Positions 39,705 through 51,700 of a stretch of 64,000 nucleotides of DNA are shown in pieces. Numbering within the stretch: position 1 is the stretch's first letter; the number at the start of each line of letters is the position of its first letter. Source of the DNA: Chlorops oryzae. Its lineage: Eukaryota > Arthropoda > Insecta > Diptera > Chloropidae. A program made the translations under genes and the position numbers. The notes beneath the pieces were generated by a model, which was not told the DNA's origin, ran no database searches, and worked only from the letters and a program-made list of their open reading frames with translations. Location of the stretch: positions 37,012,114 to 37,076,113 of the forward strand of contig CM035807.1 in the NCBI GenBank assembly GCA_020466095.1, in the 5' to 3' direction.

Positions 39705-42700
39705 TGGCTAGATCGACTCCTCTTGTCACCCTGATCAAGAATATATATATATGTCTATATCTATCGCGACTCCTTTGGCATGTTACATACTCCGAGCCAA
39801 ACTTAATATACCCTTTCCTTCGGAAAAGGTATAAAAACCAAAAAAATCAACTTTTTTCAAGTTGAAATGCCTATAGCTCAAAAATTAACACCGATTGTAA
39901 CAAATGATATATCGTTGCAAAGGAGAACGTTTTCTGCTTCATGCTGATAAAATTTTATTTTATTTAGACGAGCCGTTTTGGAGTTATTTGGCAAAATCTC
40001 GAAATGTATCCAAAAAACACGTTTTTTGCCCATATCTCAAAAACTATTCTTTGGGGAAAAAAACGGATGCCATTTTCGTGATCAGCGACCCCAATTTAGT
40101 CTAAAAACCATCATTTCGTCTCTGCTCTTTTTTTTGTAAACTAGAGTAATTACCAAAAATCTAAGGCTAAATCTTAATCTTTCGAAGTAAAAGTGGTAGT
40201 TACCAGGTCAAATTAAACCGGTCTTATAGCATGTCCTCACTATTGGCCCAAATTACGTAATTTGAGCCTATAGTGAGGACATGCTATTAGAGCATTCGAT
40301 ATTCGAAAGTATACTGCCACATTTTTAAATTTATATCCAAAAACATATGGTTTTTGCTATTTTCGAAAACTCCTTCAAACTAGCAGGCCGATGAAAAAGC
40401 GTTAAAATTAGAACAAAAGTATTTTCTTCTTTTGTATTATTTTTAAACATACGTTTTTTGTTTAGCTTTCTCCGCTCACTTCGAATTTTCGAACATTTTC
40501 ATTCTTAAATTTTATGACTGCTTCGATGGGGTAATAAACCAGGTTTAATTGGTTTAGTAACTACGAAAATTTAAGCGAAAGCTAAGAATTTACACCGAGA
40601 GAAATAAGAACAGTTAAATCAACCACTTAGAACAGTTAAAGTAAGAGTGGTCAAATAAACTGTATTCCCCGTTAAATGCACTGGAAAAGGATGTCAAATC
40701 AACAGTTGAAAAATAGTCACTTTTTATGTTCAAGTTCGCTTTCGTTCACTTAGACGTATAAGTTCGCATTCTGATCAACCGTCTCCGGAGTCTTCAATAG
40801 CTCAGTTGTTTAAGCTGTGAGTTGACCGTCGTGAGCTCCGGGGTTCTATCCCTGCTGGCGGCGGGAATTTTTCTGGATTTTTTTTTTAATTACATTTTTT
40901 TTTTTTTTGTTCAGAGTGTAGTTGTTTTTTAAGGCAAAAATTTTCTCCTAAATTTTTAAGATTTTAATTTATTTAATTTTTTTTTAATGGTTCATTTTCA
41001 AGCAAAAATTTTTGGGAGTGAAACAATTCCTTAAGCACGTTCCCCAAAACTTGAGCAACCATAAGCTCAAGTGAGCGTTTTGACCAACAAATTAAATTCG
41101 TTCGTTTAGCGTAATGGTTAAGGCGTTCGCCCAGCGAAGTGGAGGTCTGCGGTTCAAGGCTCGGCCGAGGCGAGAAAATTTAAAAAGAGATGAAAGAGAA
41201 AAAGATTTAAATAAAAACAAATAAATAAAGAAAAAATATAATAATTTAATTAAAAAAAAACTATTAATAAAAGAAGGGAAAGTCAAAGCAAAAAATAAAT
41301 TTTTTTTTCCCAGTCGCTGGTGACAGTTGATTTAACCGCGAGAGAGTTATATCAACCATCAGGTAGTTATATCCCTATTGACTGTGTTTGTACTGTTGAA
41401 TCGACCGCTACTACACATAAGCTAAGAATTAACGGTGAACTCGGTTATTTTAACCTGCTTTTTTAGTTAATATAACTACCTTTTTCTCTCGGTGTACTTA
41501 AACCGGTCTGGTAACTACCACCCTATATTTGGTTATTGGTCAACAAAATTGTCACAAAAATTTTAGTTGCACTGAGCGAAAAATCGTAGTAAGAATAACA
41601 AAAATGTTAATTTATACCTATGTATATATGTATAATGATAATAAATAAAATAAAAAATAATGGTTAATTTAACTATGAAACGCCATAGTTTGGTTCTATT
41701 AACGGACGCAGTTAAGGAAGAATTTACTTCGCATAGTAAGTTTAAATACGAAAGTACATAGTAATAAAATTTTTTTCAATCGAAGTACAATCCCATGTCG
41801 ATGAGTTCGAATCCTCGCTCAAGTGGGCGTCAAAAAATTATTAAAAAAAAAAAATTAATAAAAGAACATTTACCTACATAATTTTTAAAAACCTGACAGG
41901 AATATAAAAGCATTCAAGCAAATTTTTTATGCAAAAACAGCCGGGATGGAATCGCTATATTTATGACAGGGAAACTTGTTTTCTCCATTTCCTTTAAATA
42001 TTTTTCCATGTACTTGAATTACGACTTTTCATACCTTCCATTCGCCTGCTATGGGATTTGAACTCAAGCCTTCGGATTTCTGAGCAAATACGATACCCAT
42101 ACTAAATATGTTATTTTAAATCAAATGAAAAATATTTTTGTGTATTTTGATAATACTTTTTTATATACGTACGTAGTGAATTATACTCTGAAAGAATACG
42201 CATGGTTGTTTCCCTGCAGTAATATGGACTGACCCATGTGTAGCCTTCGGCCAGTCGTTCATGTTACTGACCTTTTTAACATGGGCCTGTCATTGAACAG
42301 CGACTAGTCCGCAAAACGGCTGACCGTAGGTCAGTTTTTTTGGGCCAATTGTCGTAATTTTTTGGTTTGGTTTTAGGATAGTCAAATAAGGAAAATAAAA
42401 AACCAATTTCTTAGATATTTTTTGAGTTGATGAAAGTGTCATTTACAGACTACCCTTAAACCAACCCGTTTATTAACGACACCCGGCTAGCCGAATTTGA
42501 TGGAGCGAACTGCCATAATATAACCGGTAGGATTTGGACCGGTTTTTGGACCGGATTTGGTTTAGTTGGCTCAGAAAATATTTTGTACAGTTCAAGTCTT
42601 TAGTCAATCAATTCTTAAAATGCATTGTTCCACCTCTGTTCAAGATCTCTACAATTAAATTTTGCCAGATTTGAGGAAGCTAAACTTTCTTAGAAAAGCT

Positions 42701-45700
42701 TCTTTGAGAGAAACCAACATTCGGAGCTCCCACACCAAAACATGCAGTGGGAACTCTTGCTGCACATACACTGTTGTGACACTGTCCATTTACAGAAGTA
42801 GACCAAGCAACAGGTCGACTGTCCAAAAAAATTACATTCTTTATCATCATTCATCAATAAATTATCACAAATCCAAATATTGGGACATCAAGAGTCAGGG
42901 TTTCTCGATCCGTGTTTAAATGTTGCTATTTATTCTACCTTGGATATGGCAAATCGGATTTGCCAATCTGAGGTATTCGCAGGACAGAAAGCGTCAAAAG
43001 TGCGGTAATCAAACAGCTCATGCAGCAAGCGTATGCACCTAGAGTGATCACGCTTTTCATCATCACGTTCTGGCTAAATGGTATTTTTACATTTGCTCAT
43101 AGGAACAATTCGTTTTTGGTTTTGTTTCGTGCGCATTCATGAATAACGACAGCCGCACAGTGGGACTTTGTTCTATATAAAAAAAAATATTCAAATATTT
43201 CATCATCAAATCTGATTGGTGTTTCTGGTCAAGAAGCATAGCAGTCATAAATTTTTTTCGCTTGTTACGAAAATTTCAATTTTATTTTTTAAGCCAGAGC
43301 AATAATCCGCAAATTTGGCAGATTGTTTTTAAAACTAGAACAAACCAAAGAAGAATCGTTAAAAAAAATTCAACTCTTTTTTTTTTGGAAAATTCATTTA
43401 TTACCTCGGTTACCCGTCTTCTAGTTAATGCCCCTATTATGAATTACAACCGGTTGTAGTTGTATTTTTTATAACCCAGAATAACTTTTTTGCTTTTGCT
43501 ATTATTATTAAAACTCAAATTTGTAAACACGGCCAAATTTAGAATGTTTTATTTTTAGCTTTTAATGGCTGAAAACCGAACTGAAAAAAGCTGAAAGCAG
43601 TCTGGTTGTAATTCATAAAAGCGTAATAGCACTGACAGACATAGGTATTTTACACCATGATGGTGTGAAGTCTAGGTGACACACATAGGTATTTTTCAAA
43701 AGTCTACGTTAGCTATCATAGACTTTTTATAGACTTCACACTACATTGAAAGGGAGGATTTATTGTGGACTTCTTAGATTGATATGGCAACGTTGCACAA
43801 AATTAAACGAAATATCGATTATTTTATCGGAAAACAGATGTTTAAATTTCTAATTTCAAGTAATTTATGCGAAATGCATGAAATTAATTCCATCGTATGG
43901 ATTTATATAACAAAAAAACGATATTTCCATGGATTCTTTTGAGATAAAATCGAGGCCAAATACTACCAAAATATTTTTATTGTTTTTTGTTGTTGTTTTA
44001 ATTTTCAGTTATCAGCTGTTTTAAAGAACTCCACAATAGAAATCCACAATCAGTTATAGTGTGTCACCCCAACATAGACTTTTTTCATTGTAGTGTGAAG
44101 TCTATAGACTTTACACCATATGTCTGTCAATGCTATAAGACTCTGACAAGTTTATCTATAAGAAAATCTGCATAAAACATATAATCCGCTAAGCCAAGTT
44201 ATATTCTTTAAAAATGAGGTTAGTTGTAAATGTGAAATTAATTAAAAGTAAGCGATTAATTTATATATAAAAAACATACAAAGCAGACGATAAAATATTT
44301 GTTGTGAAACCTTAGTGAAGACTTTAAACAGGCCCCGAGTCAGGGGGTGGCAAGCCGGGCAATTGCCCAGGGCGGCACTGGGTGGAGCAGTAATTTCACA
44401 TAGAAATTCGAAGACAGTACCCCATTGGTGCTATCGTAGGGGTGTAAAATATAGTTATTGCCCAGAGTGGCAAAAAATCTGTATGGGGCCTTGGCTATAA
44501 ACTTAAGTTCATTTATTCTCTGATACGAAAAGTGGTCTGGTAGTAGGACTTGTACATGGGGTAGGATCACTGAATCAGCTTCATTTAGAGCAGGAGTATA
44601 ATCATCAGGAGCTGAAAAATCGAGAAATAAGGCCTACAGGAAATAAAAGCATAAGTTTATTAGGAAATGTGAGAGAACGTTTAGAATTCAAGGCGTTTTG
44701 AATTGCGTTACGTAATACTTGAACGCTCCTATATCTGACCGTTACCATGAACATAAATAAAATTGATACTCTAATTTGTCAATGTAATATTTTTGTTTCA
44801 GTTGAGAAAGTCGAATTATGAAATTATATTATTATGGAGAGCGGGAGAAAGGCTGTCGATTTTTTTTGGGAAAATTTTAAAACTGCTTAACATTATCAAA
44901 AGGAGTCAATCAAACCAGTGCCGTAGCAACCATAGGGGCAAGAGGGGGATTTTCCCCCCACGCATTTTTGTTTTTGCCCATGAATAAAATTGAAAAAATA
45001 ATTTTTCCCCCCCCACGCAAATTGGAAAAATAATTTTTCCCCTCACGCAAAACAGAATTGCTACGGCACTGAATCAAACTCCATTGCTCAGTAAAAAAAG
45101 GCGTTTTTTTTTATCGAAAATCTGTGAAGTCATCACACTGTCTAATAGTGATGCTGCGAATATTCGCATTCGCATTCGTATTCGCGAATATTCGCATATA
45201 TCTGGACATTCGCATTCGTAAAATTTTATTCGCATATTTGGCGAATATTAACGCCCGAAAAATATACAAATCCTATGGATGTTATAGTTTTCTTTTAAGT
45301 AGATTGACTTGATATGTATATTGATTTGTAGATTTCAAAACAATATTTAAAAGTTATTCAAACCAGGCTTGGAGAACATATTTAAATTCATTTTCTTTAC
45401 GAAAACAGATTAATTAAATAACTTATTTTTCTGAATCATTGGGCAGCACTCTAACAAAAAATATGTGGGCCTTACACGGCACTTCAGCTCTCAATAACAA
45501 ATCATAGATAAGTGGCGCTTAATTTAAAACTGAACATTCGCATTCGCATTCGTATTCGCGAATATCGGCGACAGATATTCGCATTTGCATTCGCATTCGC
45601 GAATGTTTAAAAAACCACATTCGTAACATCACTACAGTCTAGTGTTTTGCCTCCGAGATCACTTATGCAGTTCATGTCTATAATTATATGGTTGCGTTGC

Positions 45701-48700
45701 TCTCTTCATTAAACTATTTATATTGGCCGAACGTAGGTATGATGTCATAGAAGTTGGTTTAGTCGCATTAAATATTTGGCGTAAGTTTCTATGAATCAAT
45801 TGAATGATCGTATCGAATACTCTATCGTTTGGCATTTGTGGGTGCACTGTTTGTTGGTGTAAGTATTTGCCGCCATATTTTTTCGAATAATTCTAGCTTT
45901 TATCGATTTGTTCGATACATATGTAGAAACTGCACGCTATGCTATTAAAACGGCCATTCATACATTTCATTCTCCCTCTAAGATCATTGAAGACATTTTG
46001 TCGGCTTGACCCTTACGGCGACTCGACCTTAAAGCGGCGATTTAAACTTATTCCTTAAAGGGAAAACTTTGTCGTATCGACGCACACCAATTTTCAACTG
46101 ATTTTAAAACATAATTACTTACATACTTCAAAAAAATCATTTTATTGGATAATAGCTAGGGATGTTCCGATCATGACTTTGGCCAACTGCCCGACTAGTC
46201 GGTTGTAAAAATGCCTATAGTTTTAAGAGCTTTCGTTTCAATTTTGCTGAGTAAGAGCACACCTCTTTCTCGAATTCGAATCGAATTGGATTCGAAGCGA
46301 AATTTATAATAAACACATAATTTGTTTCCAAATAAAACACAAATTTTAAGTTGTCAACAGTGCTCATGTAATGGCATTACTTCGTTGTCCATTTTTTCAC
46401 TTGATATGTTTGGCATTTATAAAAGAAACATTTTTTTTCGATATAAACTATAGCTCTTGTTACTCGCCGATCACACTTATGAAACATGTTTCGAAAACAT
46501 CCCACTTGAATGCATGAGAAATAAACGGAAACAAAGATTGTTTCGGAACATTCAACAAACAACCGTTTCTTTACTTCGAATGTCTTTCTCTGCTTATAAA
46601 TTGTTTTAAAACATGTTTTCATACGTGTGACCGGCGAGTTAGAGATTTTCAAACTTTTCTGTGATTGGAAACAGCGTCGTTTATAGTGCTCCTTGAATGA
46701 ATGACGAAACTACACAAATTCTCTACGTACATTTTATTGAAAAATATACACTACGTTTAAGCGCAAAATCCAATATTGCGAGAGCCCGATGCTAGAGTGC
46801 GCGACGTCACGAAAATGTTTTGCGTGACGCATTTCAATCTCCAATGAGAGTTTTGCGTCACGCAGATGATTGATATGAAATATTTGGAGATATCATAACT
46901 AAAATTGCTCGATACATAATTAGTGGCTCAAGTACTTATTACATATCAAGATAAATAGAATGCATAAACTATATATTTTTGGATCTCTTCTGAATGAAAA
47001 GGGTACAGAATTGCATAAACTATCATAAAAAATCTTAAAAAGTTTTACATTAAAAAGAATACATAAAAAATGTACACGCAAGTATGTTTAATTACAAAAT
47101 TGAGTGAATACTCCAAAAATTATAGCATCACTAGTTCACCACGGAATTCGGTTGTTGTTGTAAGTGTCCTCTATATTACTATATGATTTACGTATTTGAG
47201 CTGCCATATGAACAGTTCACTATTTAAGAATTAGTTTTATTTGCGTATAGCTGACGCATAAACGTAGTAATAGTCAGAGTAAGTCGACTAGTCGCCGACT
47301 AGAAAAATTGCCGAACAGTCGGCCTTACCGACTAGTCGGAACATCCCTAATACTAGCTGATCCGGCATCGCCTCCGTAGGAAGTAATATGTTACAAATCA
47401 ATAACTAAAATTTCGCAGAAAATAAATTTATAGTTTTTTTATTTTTTTGTTAACGTCTGTCTCCCTCTCTCTTGTGTTTTCCTGTCTTTCCGTCTCACTT
47501 CCTTTCTTTTCATTTCTCTCTCATTCTCCATCTAACTCTCCCACTCTCTTTTTAACCTTATTTCCTCCTCTCTGTACCTCTGTCATCCTCTCCTTCCTTC
47601 TCTGTCTATCTCTGTCCATTTCTGTCACTCTCTGTTCCTCTCTTCCTTTGTCTTTTTCTGTCTTCTTTTTTCTTCTGTCTTATGTCTTCTGTCTTCTTCT
47701 GTCTATCTCTGTCTACCTCTGTCTGTCTGTGACTCTCTCTGTCCCTATCTTCCTCTGTCTTTTTCTGCCTTTTTCTGTCTTTCTGTGTCTTCTTCTATCT
47801 TCACATGTCTTCTTTTGTCTTCCTATACCTTACTCTCTTTCCCTCTCTCTTCCTCTCACGCGCTCTATCCCCGTCTCGCCCAATCTATCGCTCTCTCTCC
47901 GTGTCTTCCTCTTTATTCATCTATCCTTCTCTCCCTCTCTCTTCCGCTTTCCATTGACGTGCACATAATTTCTTTTTAAAAATGACAGATTCCAGTTCAA
48001 AAAATTTTTAAATAAGGCGTCTACGTACTTTATTTATTTTAAATTACATTACGCATACGTCACGTTTTTAACTAAACATTTCTCCATAACTCACGACCGA
48101 CGTGCCAACTATAATATAAACCATCTACTCGACCATACGAACAAACCCTTACAATTTTATCGAATTCGTTCTGACCGTTCGTTAAGCTAGAAACAGTCGC
48201 CGCGTATCGTATCCTAACGTGACGTGACGTGTCACCTGATATATGGGCAATGTGTATATCGACCAGTCATAACTCGTCCCTCACGTTACGTTACAATCGG
48301 GCATGTGATTGGATTCCCTTTCCCCAAATTTTGGGGAAAGGGAATTTCGTTCCTCCAATATTTTGAAGAATGTATGGCAATTTTTAAAGAAATGACATTG
48401 TCAAAAACAAAAGAGCGGCTATACGATAAAGTTTTCGAATTAAAAAATTTCGAACATATTTAAATTCCCGAGTTTTTATTTCAATTTCCCCGGGGAAATG
48501 AATTCCCGGGAATCCAATCACACACCTGAATAAGATACGCGGCGACTGTTTCTAGCTTTAGTTACGAACAACGCTTTTGCAACAATTTTTTATATATGTA
48601 TACATATGTACGTATGTATGTATAGATAGATGTATAGATCTATAGATTAATATCCCTGTAGTAAACGAGCGGTCAGTTTGCAAAATAGGACCCACCTTTG

Positions 48701-51700
48701 GTGAGACTGTTAGCAACTAGACCATAAAAACTATGGAGCACGTCTAACCTAAGGTCGACCTCTATAGGTCTCACCGCTGACTGTTCCATAAGAGATCGAG
48801 GGGCGGTGAGTTCACTTTTTTTGTACTCTTGCTGTGCGATTGTTGTTGTCTGCTTTAAGTTCGCATTCTGATCGACCTACCGTCAAGAGTTAATTAGCGT
48901 AAAGGGTGAGACTCTCGCTCAGCAACCACGTAGAGCGAGGTTCGATCCCTGGCTCGGTTTTGCATTTTTTTTTCTTCTCTATTGCCTAAGGTTTTTTTCA
49001 TGTTCATATTATAATTAATTTTTTTTATTAGTTAATTTTGAAAAATAAAAAAATTTTTCTTTAATATGTAAGTATTTTTTCATATTTAAATTTTTTTTTT
49101 AGTATTTATTTTTCAATTGAAATTTTTTTGCTATGAAAAATTCTATTTAATTTCACAAAAACTTGAGCAACCAAAATCTCAATTCAGCATTTTGATCAAT
49201 ATTAAATTTCCTTGTTTAGCGTAATGGTTAAGACGCAGACTTACCAACCCAGAGATCAGCGGTTCGAGGTTCGTTCGAGACGAGGAAATTAAAAAAACAG
49301 AACTAATGTTTAAACAAAAAGATTTAAAAAATAAAAACAAAAAATATACAAAATAAAAACAAGAAGAAAAAAGTAAAAAAAAAATTAAAATTTTTTTTTC
49401 CATAAATTAACAAAATCGTCAATTGACCTCCAACTCACCCAAAACGTCTCACCATGGGTGAGTCTTACATGCACTACTCTCTTTCTAATGTAGGCCCCAT
49501 GTTAAAGAGGTGAGTTGAATGCATGTAAGAGTAAATTATGTGGGGACTAGTTGTAGTCTTTTTGAGGTGCACCATAGGTGAGTAGGGGGTGAGTCTCAAT
49601 TACTGCAGGGATATTAAATATATTTGTCCTTTACTAGGATAGTCATAAGATGTAATGGAAGGATAGTCATTCCAATGTTGAAAATAAACTGGTTTAACGG
49701 TCTTTGCTCAGATCTATAACCGAGATTATATTGTATTCGAACAAGGCGGGGAAAATTCTCCCAAAAATATTTCACCAACTCCACCGCAGGTGCTGCAACT
49801 TCAGTTTGGCATAAAGATTAATAGAGATAATATTTAAGCTTTTTTATTTGAAGAAGTTTTTTTGGGCAATTACGTAATTAAATCCCCGTTTTTTCTTGTA
49901 TAAATCATTATAGCGAAGCGGCAGTGTCCAATTTTCCCTATTGCACAGAATCTAGTTTAAATTTCTCTACATCAACAACAGCGTACAGCGAGGATGATGC
50001 AGAATATGCAACAGGAAGACGCAATAAGACATCTCGGGTAAATATTTCTCTATAAAATATAAGTTCATTACCGACATTCAATAAAAGGCAAAATCCAAGC
50101 TCTCTTAAAAATGCGAAGAATAGAACGTTCTAGGTTGGCAGCGGCCGCCCTCACAAGTGAGCAATGTTCTGCATCATCACGATTGGTTGTCCCTGTGAAT
50201 ACGACCGCTTTCGGCATGCTTTTCTAGTTGTAATATACTCACGTTTTATTAAAATACGAGCTCAATGTATTAACGCGTTATTAAATATAACCTTTTTTTC
50301 TTCAATGCAGCAAGACCCTTTGTCGCACCGAATAATTGAGAAGAGACGAAGGGATCGTATGAACTCTTGTTTGGCCGATCTATCTCGATTGATCCCACCG
50401 CAATATCAGCGAAAAGGTCGCGGCCGCATCGAAAAGACGGAAATCATTGAAATGGCTATACGTCATCTGAAGCATCTGCAAAGCGAATGCATCCAAAAGG
50501 AAAACGAATACCGCCAAGGCTATTCGGATTGCATGAAAGAAGCAGCCAAGTTCTTATACGATGCCCATATGCAGGACTTCTGCTATCGGCTGCTCACGCG
50601 ACTTCAGGAGCATTGTGACGAAGTAATGAAAAGTACGTATTTAACAGTGCGACTCGACGTGCGATAGTTCATCGCATACCATCTCTCAAATTTTATGGTA
50701 TGCGATGGCAGCAGGTGGAGAGATTTTTTTGAGAGAGCAAATTTCGGTATGCGATGAGCATTTTAAGATGGCATTCAGCGCATAGAATTCACTGCATAGA
50801 AGCGCTAAAACATTGAAAGGGATGCAAGATTTGCTAAATCAAGAGCAAAAAAGAAAAAAACCCCGACATTCTGGCTAAATCCGTTCTTGCAGCTATGAGC
50901 GGTATCCATTTGAGATCTATCGCATGCTATGAACCATCGCAGGTTGAGAGCTTAAGTAATATTATAGCCCTTAATTGAAAAAAGTAATTAATTCAAAAGA
51001 TCAGTCTCATTTCTCAATGATTTCGCTGCTCACTGTTTTTCAAGCTCAGCGTTTTCTACTTTTTTTAATTTTTTTTTTTTTTTGAAAACTTTAAATTTCA
51101 ACAAATCATTCATATTATTACGCTTTTTCAGGTGAGTGCTATAAATCACGTGTTTGCCATGCTCCGGATAACGTGAGCGCGTCGAGCGGATCCCCTCACC
51201 ATATGTATCACTCAGCACCGCCGCTCTGTCAGTTGCGAGAAATGCTCAGCGCGTCAGATATCGAGCACAGCAACGATCATAATGATGTGAAGGACCTCAG
51301 TTTTCGCAACCATTTGAATCAGCTGCATCGAACGAGTAACATTGAGCACCAGAATGGTGGTGGAGCTGTTAGTAATTCAACTTCATCATCATCTTCAGCA
51401 GCGATGTCAAATAACGCTACGACAACAACTTCACATAAAATATCTTCATGCGTGGCCAGCTCGCCACATCAGCCACACCAAGCGCCTGTTATAACGTCGA
51501 CAGCACCAGCATCTCTACATCACAATACAGATTCCAGCAATCATGACTTCGAGTCCTCACATGAACCGCTCTTGCATACGGATACATCGAATATGCATTC
51601 GCCACCACCACGTGATACTCTCTTGCACAACTCCAGCCACATTGAGCATCATCACCCCCATACGACCGATAGCATGCTGTCGTCAGGAAGGCTACGCAAT

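Larger units (their letters stand above)
40593..41494. mobile_element. TIR element with TA flanks and two tRNA-like modules (T2)
   Basis: Inverted ends CACCGAGAGAAA, then weaker similarity (GTTAAAT/GGTTAAAATAAC), with TA on both sides (40591-40592, 41495-41496). Length is 902 bp. Two same-strand tRNA-like modules lie at 40791-40862 and 41100-41170. It is about 90% like 58635-59512 by eye. The core from AAGTTCGCATTCTGATC (40760) to the T-run near 41311 is homologous to 48857-49402 in an element with other TIRs. Confidence 0.75.
48654..49610. mobile_element. CCCTG-TIR element with two tRNA-like modules (T4)
   Basis: Ends CCCTGTAGTAA and the complement of CCCTGCAGTAA with AT (or ATAT) on both sides (48652-48653, 49611-49612). 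The right subterminal part matches copy B of the CCCTGCAG family. The core 48857-49402 matches the core of T2/T3, including AAGTTCGCATTCTGATC, ACTTGAGCAACCA and both tRNA-like modules. So TIR class and core are combined differently from T2/T3. Confidence 0.75.

Noticed and set aside
41567..42150. Possible fifth tRNA-module TIR element
   Set aside because: GCACTGAGCGAAAAAT resembles the T2 end and two B box-like words face each other, but no matching right TIR or A boxes could be set.
47447..47979. 173-codon plus-strand frame rich in Ser, Leu and Phe
   Set aside because: It lies wholly in a polypyrimidine microsatellite.
50164..50310. Upstream start for the bHLH protein at 50164
   Set aside because: This segment is intron 2; the acceptor at 50310 and the match of exon 2 to the CWO N-terminus show that the real protein enters from 49914-50037.
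51173..51175. Separate gene starting at 51173
   Set aside because: The codon is GTG inside the conserved DNVSASS segment of cwo exon 4; the frame continues upstream to the acceptor at 51131.
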